From assembly GCA_051294375.1 (NCBI GenBank), contig CM119271.1, positions 6,883,632 to 6,947,631 on the forward strand: 64,000 bases of DNA, given 5' to 3'. This DNA comes from Paraspadella gotoi. Taxonomy: Eukaryota; Chaetognatha. A program made the position numbers and the translations under genes. Numbering within the stretch: position 1 is the stretch's first letter; each line of letters starts with the position of its first letter. The notes under the pieces are model-generated. The model ran no database searches, was not told where the DNA came from, and saw nothing but the letters and a program-made list of their open reading frames with translations. Below, in pieces: positions 1 to 8,616 of this stretch.

Positions 1-361
1 GATCGCGCACCTCCTCGTTCCCTTTGGCGATATCCTCGCGCGGGGCATTGTACTTGCGTTGCCACTCGAACTTAACCTCTGCCTGGCCGAGGGCGGCGGC
101 CTCTTTGGCCTCTAAGTCCTGTTTCCGCGCCCCGGGCGGAGGTTCATACATGAAGGAGAGGCCAAGTTTAGCCTTTTCGTTACCGAGCAGCTGCTTGTTC
201 TGAAACAATTCCTGTTCACGCGCGTATTGTGACCGAAGATCCGCCTCTTTTTGCTCCCGCAGCTTCTTCTCCTCCTCTTTCATCCATATTCTCTTTTGGT
301 TGTCACGATTGGCAGGATGAAAATCCTTTTTCATCATAAAGTTCTCGAATCCCTTCCCCAT
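1..361 (-). CDS. CIR1: CIR1-like splicing/corepressor factor, N-terminal part (runs off window)
   Basis: The reading frame starts at an ATG whose complement ends at 361 and runs off the left edge, giving about 120 residues. It opens MGKGFENFMMKKDFHPANRD and continues with a charged helix, then FMYEPPPGARK and VKFEWQRKYNAPRED. This is the N-terminal CIR domain of CIR1 (corepressor interacting with RBPJ), a nuclear protein linked to Notch corepression and pre-mRNA splicing. The order of the FMYE-PPPGA and KFEWQ-APRE motifs matches CIR1 rather than CWC25, which has a different opening. The zinc knuckle that normally follows lies outside the window. It is the most downstream gene visible in the minus-strand run and sits 216 bp from the ATP6 copy upstream of it. 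Confidence 0.85.
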   Translation of the reverse strand, partial: MGKGFENFMMKKDFHPANRDNQKRIWMKEEEKKLREQKEADLRSQYAREQELFQNKQLLGNEKAKLGLSFMYEPPPGARKQDLEAKEAAALGQAEVKFEWQRKYNAPREDIAKGNEEVRD

Positions 362-577
362 CTTGGCGGTTCGGGTTGCGTCTTTTTGAAAACGAATAAA
401 ACTTGCTAAATGAAAATAAAATGTCAATATCATGAGCAATTGCTTATATCAACATTGGTTACAGAATGCATATATGTTTATGCAAGCAAATGAAGAAAAA
501 ACTATCGGCTAAAAATCTAAATAACATTTTCTTTTCTACGACATGAAAATTGTCCACATCACGCAGAAGTCCGGCGG

Positions 578-1600
578 TCAATGGCCTCCAATCGGGGGTA
601 TCTCGCCTCCCCACTGAGCACAAAGGGTCACGTAGACGTATGCCTGGATGAGGCAGACGGCCAACTCAAGGCCCATGAACGCCGTTTGGGCGAGGAACAA
701 AATGGGACCTCCGATCATCCCACAATTCTCGATTCCCTCAGAACAAAGTGCCAGCAACACATGACCCGCCGTCATGTTGGCCCCGAGACGAACGGTCAGC
801 GTCAGAGGTCTAATCAACAGGGAAATGCTCTCGATCAGAACCATGGCAGGCATTAGAACGCCGGGGGTTCCCACAGGTACCAAGTGAGCGAGCATATCTT
901 TCGGCGTATGGGCCCATCCGTGGATGAGTTGGGCCGACCAAACGCAGACTGAAAGACAAGGAAGGACTGGAAGAATCAGGGCCACCGGCGCGGAAGTCAT
1001 TGGGACGATGTAAGGAATGAGACCGGCGAGATTGAGAATAGCTATGGAGAGCATCAGAGGCGGGAGAGGAGATAGGGCTAATTGCGTCTTTCTCTTGGCA
1101 TCGAATGCAGAATCCGTCCAGAGGTCCCAAATATTATCGCCGTAGCCTTTGACGACGGCATTGTAAGCGTGACCGTTGCCGCCCAAGAAGATAAAGCTGC
1201 TGTGCGGATGATTCTTGGGAAGTCGCCCAAAAAGGAGTTTCATCTTGTCTTTTGACTTTTCCTCGTAGCCGATCATAGGCTGAAGCTGATCTGGACCCGT
1301 CTGTATCATTAAAATCTTTGGCAAAAATATAACGCTGCCAACGGAAAGAGCGTAAAGGAGACCGGTGGTCCCAACTGGATCGAATCCCATGAAGATGGTC
1401 CTCCTCTGCCGGACAATGCAATTGAGCCCAAAGCGACTATCCCCTAGCAAAAATTTTCTGTTGGTAGCAAACCTTTCTAACTTTTGACTTAAATAGGACA
1501 ATGACCCATAAGCCTTTTGGCAAGTTCTAAACTGATAACTGTTAACGACGTTAAAAAGTCCGATTTTTCCCGCTAAAGCTCTGCCCGCAATGGTTGCCAT
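578..1600 (-). CDS. ATP6: Nuclear-encoded mitochondrial ATP synthase subunit a (ATP6), copy A
   Basis: Single-exon ORF of 340 residues with ATG at 1600 and TGA at 578-580. From MGFDP (residue 71) it is a typical F0 subunit a: membrane helices with NLAGLIPY, HLVPVGTP, the motif RPLTLTVRLGANMTAGH with the essential arginine near residue 271, and a terminal helix with ELAV and IQAYVYV. Subunit a forms the proton half-channels beside the c-ring in the inner mitochondrial membrane. In nearly all animals it is mitochondrially encoded. Here about 70 residues precede it, rich in R, K and S with almost no D or E, as expected of a matrix-targeting presequence. The standard code is used, introns are absent and introns-bearing genes flank it, so this is not a contaminating mtDNA contig. 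A splice-acceptor-like TTCTTTTTATTTGCAG lies about 30 nt upstream of the ATG. Confidence 0.93.
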   Translation of the reverse strand: MATIAGRALAGKIGLFNVVNSYQFRTCQKAYGSLSYLSQKLERFATNRKFLLGDSRFGLNCIVRQRRTIFMGFDPVGTTGLLYALSVGSVIFLPKILMIQTGPDQLQPMIGYEEKSKDKMKLLFGRLPKNHPHSSFIFLGGNGHAYNAVVKGYGDNIWDLWTDSAFDAKRKTQLALSPLPPLMLSIAILNLAGLIPYIVPMTSAPVALILPVLPCLSVCVWSAQLIHGWAHTPKDMLAHLVPVGTPGVLMPAMVLIESISLLIRPLTLTVRLGANMTAGHVLLALCSEGIENCGMIGGPILFLAQTAFMGLELAVCLIQAYVYVTLCAQWGGEIPPIGGH

Positions 1601-1779
1601 TTTTCGAAAATCAATTAATTAAAAATCTGCAAATAAAAAGAAGACATTTTTATACAAACTCATACGATAATCTAAATTTGATATCATGATTAAAGTATTT
1701 TAAAAGCTTAACCAACACTTCATAAATGCTACAGTTGGGTACACTTCTTATATTTAAAAATAAAAGTTAGTGACTTTTT

Positions 1780-2790
1780 TTAGTGTCCACCCTCTGGGGG
1801 AATCTCTCCGCCCCATTGCGCGCAAAGGGTGACATAAACATAGGCTTGGATCATGCAAACGGCCAGCTCGAGTCCCATGAACGCCGTTTGCGCCACGAAG
1901 CCCAAAGCGCCGCCGATCATCCCGCCGTGCTCTATGCCCTCGGAGCAGAGAGCCAGAAGAACGTGACCGGCCGTCATATTCGCCCCGAGACGCACGGTCA
2001 GCGTCAAAGGGCGAATGAGTTGGGAGATGGTCTCGATGAGGACCATCGCGGGCATCAGAGGTCCCGGTGTGCCGACGGGGACCAAGTGGGCCAGCATGTC
2101 CTTGGGCGTCTGGCTCCATCCGTGAATGAGCTGCGAGGACCAGATACAGACGGAGAGACATGGCAGGACCGGAAGGATGAGGGCCACCGGTGCAGAGGTC
2201 ATAGGAACCATGTAGGGAATTAATCCCGCCAGATTAAGAACCATGATAGAGACCATCAGCGGAGGCAGAGGAGCCAGGGCCAGTTGGGTTTTCCTCTTGG
2301 CGTCAAAGGCGGACGCGTCCCAAAGATCCCAAATTCCTTTTCCATAACCATCGACCAAAGTGTTGTAGGCGTGACCGTTGCCGCCCATGAATATGAAGCT
2401 CCCGTGGGCGTGATTTTTCGGGAGTCGGCCGAATAAGAGGCGCTTGGTGGCCTCCTTCGGCGATTCGTCGTAACCGGAGAGGGGGTGAACCCTGTCAGGG
2501 CCGGTCTGAGCGGTCACCAATTTGGGCAGAAAGAGGACGCTTCCAACGGACAGAGCGTAGAGCATCCCGGTCGTTCCGACGGGGTCAAAACCCATGAAGA
2601 TGGAACGCTTTTGATCCAAAGTAAGCTCGTTCAAGAGTTTTCCGTTGACGTTGGTTTTCGAGTTGAGCTTCATTTGTCCCACGAAGCTCAGCGATGCGAA
2701 GGATTTCTCCAAAGTTTTCATTTGATACCCAGCGTTGAAGCCTTTCAGCAAAGATGGTTTTGCCAAAAGCATCCTCAATGTGGAAGCCAT
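1780..2790 (-). CDS. ATP6: Nuclear-encoded mitochondrial ATP synthase subunit a (ATP6), copy B
   Basis: Single-exon ORF of 336 residues, ATG at 2790, TAA at 1780-1782. It is a tandem paralogue of the copy 179 bp downstream. In the last 175 residues I count 20 differences, and the catalytic arginine (Arg267 in LTVRLGAN), Glu308 (ELAV) and Gln315 (IQAY) are kept. The first 65 residues, the presumed import presequence, differ strongly from copy A apart from spaced similarity. The pattern suggests duplication after the gene reached the nucleus, with selection on the membrane domain in both. GC content is clearly above that of the flanking spacers. A TACTAATTTTCAG acceptor-like site lies about 40 nt before the ATG. 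Whether both copies are expressed, or in different tissues, cannot be told from sequence. Confidence 0.93.
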   Translation of the reverse strand: MASTLRMLLAKPSLLKGFNAGYQMKTLEKSFASLSFVGQMKLNSKTNVNGKLLNELTLDQKRSIFMGFDPVGTTGMLYALSVGSVLFLPKLVTAQTGPDRVHPLSGYDESPKEATKRLLFGRLPKNHAHGSFIFMGGNGHAYNTLVDGYGKGIWDLWDASAFDAKRKTQLALAPLPPLMVSIMVLNLAGLIPYMVPMTSAPVALILPVLPCLSVCIWSSQLIHGWSQTPKDMLAHLVPVGTPGPLMPAMVLIETISQLIRPLTLTVRLGANMTAGHVLLALCSEGIEHGGMIGGALGFVAQTAFMGLELAVCMIQAYVYVTLCAQWGGEIPPEGGH

Positions 2791-3001
2791 TTTTATATAT
2801 TACGAAGAAGTGTTTGAATCTTATCTGAAAATTAGTAAAACAAAATAATAAAATCTGTAAATGAACTACTAAGTTTAATTAAGACTTAAGAAAATCAAAA
2901 ATATAAAAATGATTATTGAATAACTAAGATTAAAAGCAGAGTAAAACTAATGACCCCACACAAATGAATGGTTTTAAAGTCTAAACCAAACAAAAATAGT
3001 T

Positions 3002-3449
3002 TTATTTTTTAACATTATCACTGGAATATTCAGTGCACAATAAATATCCAAGACCTAAAAAACATGTGACCGGTGGAAGGAAAGAAAGCATTTCCATGCC
3101 AATGGAGTGTAGTGTATGACAAGCGCCAATCATGATTGTCATCAGTAAAAGTGATGCAATACGCTTAGTGGTAAGCGAACATTTCGTTAGTAATAAATAA
3201 CCACCGACAGCCTCAGCGACGCCGACACTAAAAGAAAATCTCAATTATCGATGGGTCTGATTTTGATTTTCTTCAATTACATCACCTGCGTAATAACAAG
3301 CAACTCGGTGGCTTCAATCCGAATGGAAAATGTTCCGCAAACACATCGAACTGTTCGCCCATGGGGGAATAAGGAATGACTTTTAAAGATCCAGCCAGTA
3401 CATAAACAGCCCCTAACGCAAATTCTAACGTCTTGTTGCTATTTACCAT
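3002..3449 (-). CDS. TMEM35/DoxX-like small membrane protein
   Basis: Two exons, 3286-3449 and 3002-3227, joined by a 58-bp GT-AG intron, give 129 residues. The start chosen is the ATG at 3449 (MVNSNKTLEF); the frame is open further upstream but has no ATG. Three or four hydrophobic segments are visible: FALGAVYVLAGSLKV, VGVAEAVGGYLLL, IASLLLMTIMIGACHTLH and LPPVTCFLGLGYLL. The segment with AGSLK and the VAEAVGG motif match the TMEM35/DoxX family, whose best-known member chaperones nicotinic receptors. Human members are 154-167 residues, so this one is slightly short. A strong acceptor-like sequence, TTGATTGTTTGTCACAG, ends one base before the ATG. Confidence 0.72.
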
Positions 3450-3475
3450 TCTGTGACAAACAATCAAATAAATTG
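3450..3475 (-). other. Acceptor-like site at the TMEM35-like start codon
   Basis: On the minus strand a T-rich run ending in CACAG stops one base before the ATG. The next gene upstream ends only about 180 bp away and I see no exon with a donor in between. It is one of many such sites in the window and could receive a spliced leader; a cis-spliced 5' UTR intron is the alternative. Confidence 0.45.
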
Positions 3476-3655
3476 AAAGATGACTCCAATGACGAAAATG
3501 CCAGTTAATATGAATGTTAAAAAAGTCGCTGGGGGGGTGTTTATTTTTAATTTAATTTCATTACCAAAGCTTCTGTAGTCTTTTATAGATCTTTCTGATC
3601 ACTTTTAAAGAGTTCAGTAGTTTTATCCGAAGGCATTAGTTGGTGTTTTTTTTTT

Positions 3656-3980
3656 TCACGCTACGGACCACGGGGGGACCATGGGTTGAGGGTTCTGAAG
3701 GTACGACATCACGACGGCGGAGATGGACAACATGAAGCTCGATAATAACTGTTTCGTATCTTCGGACCCCGAGAATTGGGCAAATCCAATGACGGAACAA
3801 AATATCGCGACCCACGCCGCCCACTTGACTTTCATCATGAGGCCGCATATACTGAAGATCATTCCCAACAAATTCATGTAGTCCGGAGTGGATCCTCCAT
3901 TGGACCGGAATCGGAAGGCGGGGGTTGGAAACGATGAATGTTACCGGGACGTCGGGGATCGTTTGATTATTGACGGACAT
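3656..3980 (-). CDS. WDR83OS: Asterix (WDR83OS, PAT complex) with two apparent frameshifts
   Basis: The C-terminal frame (3656-3877) reads [19 protein letters not shown] and ends [17 protein letters not shown], a near-perfect match to Asterix, the 106-residue ER membrane protein that with CCDC47 chaperones multipass proteins at the translocon. The N-terminus is split between frames. ATG at 3980 gives MSVNNQ; then [16 protein letters not shown], the conserved family N-terminus, is in a second frame; TPDYM lies in a third. One base is missing near 3960 (CAAAC before GATC) and one near 3888 (GGATCC before ACTCC). Adding one A and one C in those short runs would restore the family pattern, so homopolymer undercalls in the assembly are the simplest explanation. 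True decay or ribosomal frameshifting are the alternatives. No intron with usable splice sites reconciles the frames. Confidence 0.8.
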
Positions 3981-4916
3981 TTTTTTTAATCTCTCTTCAA
4001 ATAATTAATGCTTTGTTAATACAATTAAATCTGTTAAAAAAAAAGGGAAAGTGATTAAGATTTAATCAAGATTAACTTCAATTTAAAAATAGCGGTCATT
4101 TGATTATTCTTAAACGTAACTTTAGATAATTACCAATCATTAATTACACAGCTTTTCCTCGTCAATTTTAAGAAAATTATTTAGAGAATGACAAAGTTTT
4201 TTGTATGCAACGAATTTTATTTACTAGTTGAAACAGACATCGTTCGACTTGTTTTACCAAGTCTTCATTGCCAGCGTTTTTTTTTTTTTTTTTTTCAGAA
4301 AAAACGCCTGATAGAAGGACTTAGTAAAACAAGTCGAAACATGCGATCTCAACTATACACGCCGGCATCACGCATAAAACCGGGGTAAATCTTTTCGGCA
4401 ATCGAGTAACAAAAAGATCTTTCGAATCTTCTTCTACCGTTTTTTTCAATTTCAGATTTTCTTTTCAGGATTTCTTTTTTCTATTTTTTTCCTGTAGATT
4501 TTTTTTTTAAAAGAATTAATTACTAATTACTAATGGCTTTTTATTAAATAATCTATGGTTTCCGCATACAAATCGTGTCTTTTAGACAACGAAATCTGGA
4601 ACTTCAATAATTACCATATTTCTTGATCTCATTCGTTAGTACGAAGCTTTCTTCATTTAAAAAAACGTGTCTTCAAGTTATCTCCTTCTTATCACTTCGA
4701 ACTTCCCATGTAAATTCATGAGTTAAAAAACTACGGTAAGACATGATTTCTTCAATGCTTGTCAATCTAATCTCATTAACTGCTTAATTTAGAAAAAAGT
4801 ATGCTTGAATTTATGGTACAGATTGATTTAAAGAATCGAATTCCTTATAAGAATCCTCATGTTCTTTTAACTAACACAAAGATTTTAGGTAAGGACGCCA
4901 CATTAATCTGCATACA

Positions 4917-5250
4917 ATTTTTTTTTTCTTTCATACGCTCTTTCCTGATAATTTTTCTTCACCTTCTTTTTTCTTCTCTTACTTTATATTTTCCTTCTTC
5001 CTCTTTCCTCCCTTACTTCTCACGCTGTCACTTACCATTTTTGCCCTACCTTTTTCGGTCACTCATGCACTTTCCTCACCTTTTCTCATTTTCATTCTTC
5101 CCTTTTTTCCCCTCTTTTTTCTTTCAATTTTCCCCTCCTTTCTTACCTTAATTGTTTCACTATTTCCCCATTTGCCTTCGTTTTTTGCCTCTCACCCTCT
5201 CTTTCATTCTCTCCCCTTCTCTTTATAGTTTTCCCTTTCGTCTTCAACTG
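4917..5250 (+). repeat. Long polypyrimidine tract
   Basis: About 330 bases that are overwhelmingly C and T on the plus strand, with only scattered purines and no simple repeat unit. A frame stays open across part of it but encodes only F, S, P and L and is not a credible protein. It lies inside the inverted-repeat element. Confidence 0.6.
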
Positions 5251-6235
5251 TCACTACATTTACATTGAGCCAAATCAAAGAAATTCTTAATAAGCATTAT
5301 AAGAAAGAAAATGAATGTAGCGCTATGAATTTTTCTTTTTCAATTTTGCGTTGCCTAAAGCAAATTTAGGTAAATCGACAATTTTGCGAAAATTTTTCCG
5401 CAAAATCTCTGGTCGATTTTGCAGAAAAACAAGTCCTGATGCTTTCCAGTGGATTAAAAGGATGCGGTTTTTTTGATTAATCAAGGTCAGTATGTACCTC
5501 ATCTTTAAAACTAATAAAATGAGATTTGGAAAATATTCTCTTTATCAAAATAAATGCAAGTACAAAAAAGTCACAAATAAAAGACGTCTTTAAAAATTAT
5601 TTGTGGCTAAACCAGAAAAGTTTTTTTTTGATAATTTTATAGGTGTTAAAAGCTTATTCAATAGGCTACATTTTCTGTTAATTTCAACCAATTTGATGTA
5701 TTTTTGTTTTTAACAAATTATGATAAAGACTGGAAAACTCCAACTTTTTGACTTGATAACTGTTAAAATTTAATTTATAGCAACACTATAAATGATTTTA
5801 AGCTTAATAAATTACCCAGAGGTAAAGAAGTATAAGAAAGAACTGATTTCCAAAGTAAAAAATTTTTTCTCAACTTTCCTTGGCCATTCAAATCAGAAGT
5901 CGTAAGTAAAAAATGGACCAAAATGGCACATAATTTTTTTGGCTAAAAATTGCCAAAATGGTACTATTATCATTAGAAATGCGGTGGAGATGTTTTTAAC
6001 CAATCCTTTCGTTCGGCTATTTGTGTCTTGGTACAAAGTTAATAACATTGTAAGTAACAAACTGAACAATAGTGGAAAGAGTTCGTTTTTTTCCTAAATG
6101 CAACGTTTGCTTACGCGGAACCCTATACAAAATATCGAGAATGGTTTATTTCTTTAAACCTTTCATTCAAAATTCAAGTCATTGCTATGGTAAGAAAGAA
6201 AGAATAAGAGGAGGATGAAGCAGATGAGTAGGGTG

Positions 6236-6275
6236 AAAATCAGAGAGAGAGAGAGAGAGAAAAGAAGAGAGAGGT
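6236..6275. repeat. GA-rich microsatellite
   Basis: A run of GA dinucleotides interrupted by a few AA steps, in otherwise featureless AT-rich DNA. Confidence 0.7.
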
Positions 6276-6767
6276 CGCGTGTTGATGCTGCCACAAGAGT
6301 TAGGCAATCTTTGCAGGTATAGTTGGCGCGGTCAAAACCAGAGTCATCAGAATATTCGGAGAATCTAAAATTTATGGTAAAAAAGCAGATAAATCAAAAA
6401 AAAAAGTAAAATCAGTTAAATTCTGTCAAGAAATTCTTTCAAGAAGACTGTTCTTCATTTGTGCGGGCCATACCGTGAGACATTTCCATGAATTTCAGTA
6501 ACGAGTTGAAGGTCTTTTCATCCTCTTGAATTCGCCGTATGCGAAAAAAAATTTGTCAGGGAAAATTAATAATACGAAAAAAGATAACTTAATTCGCGAA
6601 TTCCCAACTCGGTAAACGATAAAACTATTCTTTTTCGGTTTTACCCCGTTTTATGCGTGAGGCGCAATAAAATCGTTGCAAACAAAAACTTTGTCAATTC
6701 TCTAATTATAGTAACAACGAAAAAGAAAGGATTACTTCAATATAAGAAATTATTCAAACGTAATATT

Positions 6768-7398
6768 TTAATTTTTAAAAACTCCCACCACATCGCTACA
6801 TCCATTATCAAAAAAATTTAGACGAAAATGCCTGAAACTTCTCAAAGTCTCAACGACGAAAGTCTTCCATTCACCGCCCCGCCACGATCCGGGTTCGTTC
6901 CGCATAATCGTCACCCACTCGTCCTCTTCACTCAACTTTCCATCGAGACTGATTTTGGACGGGGCGTTGTCCACGTGACGAGTCGCTCTAATCTCAACGA
7001 AAAGTATTTTCTGTGGGGCGGTGAAAGGATCTAACTATCCACTCGTGAAAGGGCCGACCCTTCAACTTGGCGCTGATCCACTTGCTTCCTTCTTCGGCGG
7101 AGAAAGCGTTTTCCGGCCTTGTGTATTGACTAAGAAAGGAGCTGGCAAAAACACCGGAGTATCCTTCCTCCACGGCCCCGATCTCCTGACGAAACTGGAA
7201 AGGTATGAACTCCCTAGAATTGACGAGAGTGGTGGAAGATCAGTCATCCATGCGGAATCCCCTCCTGAATCGTAATCAATAAATCTCTTCGTCATCTGAG
7301 ACGTAAACAACGCGGTGGCGTCGGAGGTCTCAACAAAAGTCACGCCACTCAAACTGTGAATGCGATAGGCCGTTTCCAAGTCGACGCGTCTCCCACGG
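6768..7398 (-). pseudogene. Frame-broken continuation with F5/8C-like (discoidin) sequence
   Basis: Directly downstream of the unrecognised gene, coding-like sequence continues but switches frame several times. One frame gives ENAFSAEEGSKWISAKLKG and PFHEWIV; another gives APQKILFVEIRATRHVDNAP, then WKTFVVE and FRHFRLNFFDNG with a stop at 6768. Taken together these resemble an F5/8 type C (discoidin) beta-sandwich: a W(I/S) after the variable loop, then a KI-EIR strand followed by NAPS. No splice sites reconcile the frames. Either several indels have broken the 3' half of the gene, or the assembly has errors here as in Asterix. Identification of the fold is by eye and tentative. Confidence 0.35.
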
Positions 7399-8490
7399 TT
7401 AAGAAATCAACGGTAGAGCCCCAAGTTTCCGACGAAGAGACACGTCGGTCTCTGAGTCAAAAGGCACACCGGTTAGATCACGAATAACAACGGCTTCGTC
7501 AAGAATTTCCAAATCCAAGGATTTAAATGCTCTGGTAACCTTCTCGCGCGTCAAATCAACGATTTTTTCGCGAGCATAGACCTTTGTGTCTAATTTTATC
7601 ACAGAGTCGATCCAACATACGTGTTTCCAGCACATCGCCTTTTCTGACACACAAAACATGTCTACGAAGCAGTCCATGCGGTTGGAGAACAGTCTTTGGA
7701 GATCCTCGTCCTGAGTTTTTTTGAATAACTTTTGCATACTCACCAGGAAATCGTCTTCGGCGTAAGAGAGCACATGCTGCACCGCTTTTACTAATTGATC
7801 CTGCTTTTCGAATCCTTTGGCTTGAGACAAAGTCGATGCGAAAAAGCGATGGAGTTGAACTTCCATTTCGAAGGCCGAGAGCAAAAGTCTCATGCGATCG
7901 GAATGGAACGTTCCTTTCCCAAAGGCGTTGTTCAATTCCATCTCCAGAAACTGAGCTATTTGGGGAAGCGCCTTTAATTTTCTCAAAAAATAAAAACATT
8001 CTTCGATCGTCGGAATAAACAAATTCCGGAATGACGTCTGCGATTGCTTATTCAGAAAGAGCATCACGACGGTGATCAATATCAATTCTATAGCTTCCGC
8101 TTTGTCTGTTGCTTTGGAGACGACACCGAGCGCAACGATGGCTTCTTTTTTGGCATTTTCCAATTCGTGAGTAGCGGACTCATCATTAATGTCGTGTCCA
8201 AGTCGAATTCTATAGCCAAAAAATAGTTGTTTTTTTTCAACGAAAATTATGATTACAATTTTGCTCAAAAAGGAAACTCATTTTGGTTATCACCTCGCCA
8301 GGTCAAAATGAATCTGAGCCGCTTTTAGCTCTTTCGCTCTCAAGGCGTCGACTCCTCGCTGCAAGGTCTCGAGTTGAGGTTGAAACTTGGAAGCCCACTC
8401 TTCCTTCAAAAGTTTAGACGCGAGCTTCGCAGTAGCGAAAGAGACGACGACAATTAAAGGTTTGGCGGCGACTTTGGCCGCTACTTCCAT
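7399..8490 (-). CDS. Unrecognised helical protein, two exons, possibly truncated by frameshift
   Basis: Exon 1 is 8294-8490 (ATG at 8490) and exon 2 is 7399-8209, joined by an 84-bp GT-AG intron at LAR/IRLGHD. The 335-residue product starts with a hydrophobic helix (KPLIVVVSFATAKLASKLL) and is otherwise a series of amphipathic helices; no enzyme motif is visible. I do not recognise the family. The stop at 7399 may not be the original end: just before it another frame opens with SSSETWGSTVDFLTVGDAS, and discoidin-like sequence continues to 6768. A helical N-terminus with a C-terminal carbohydrate- or lipid-binding sandwich would suggest an immune-type or adhesion receptor, but that is inference only. 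Confidence 0.5.
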
Positions 8491-8616
8491 AAGACCCGTA
8501 GATCTCCATTTAGAAAAAAAAAGTTAATATTTTTAAAATAAATATCACAGAAAGTAGTCAGGCGAAAGGGAATGAAAATAAAGAAAACATAAATAATCGT
8601 TCTAAATTCATCGGTG

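Larger units (their letters stand above)
4176..6710. mobile_element. Candidate non-autonomous element with subterminal inverted repeats
   Basis: The stretch 4176-4222 is the inverse complement of 6666-6710 at roughly 88 percent by eye, both around the core GACAAAGTTTTTTG. A second inner block, 4371-4390 (CACGCATAAAACCGGGGTAA), pairs with 6640-6659. The left arm additionally holds a hairpin, 4243-4264 against 4317-4338. The interior has no convincing ORF, only AT-rich sequence and a long pyrimidine tract. This is what an internally degraded DNA transposon or foldback element would look like. I could not define exact ends or a target-site duplication. It fills the space between Asterix and the unrecognised gene at 7399-8490. 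Confidence 0.5.

Noticed and set aside
581-2223. Open frames on the plus strand opposite both ATP6 genes
   Set aside because: They are antisense shadows of the GC-richer ATP6 coding sequence; no protein-like motifs, and matching frames occur in both copies only because the sense sequences match.
1-2790. Mitochondrial DNA contamination or a NUMT as the source of ATP6
   Set aside because: Both copies are intact in the standard code, carry N-terminal extensions, have nuclear-style upstream acceptors and lie next to intron-containing genes. No other mitochondrial gene is adjacent.
3656-3980. A short intron explaining the Asterix frame changes
   Set aside because: The frames need bases added, not removed; candidate GT/AG pairs give the wrong phase and delete conserved residues.
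4801-5151. 116-residue plus-strand frame rich in F, S and P
   Set aside because: It is simply the polypyrimidine tract translated.
3656-8490. Programmed frameshifting as a general coding system in this genome
   Set aside because: About twenty other genes read cleanly across splice junctions; the frame breaks are confined to one 5-kb zone, which points to local sequence error or decay.
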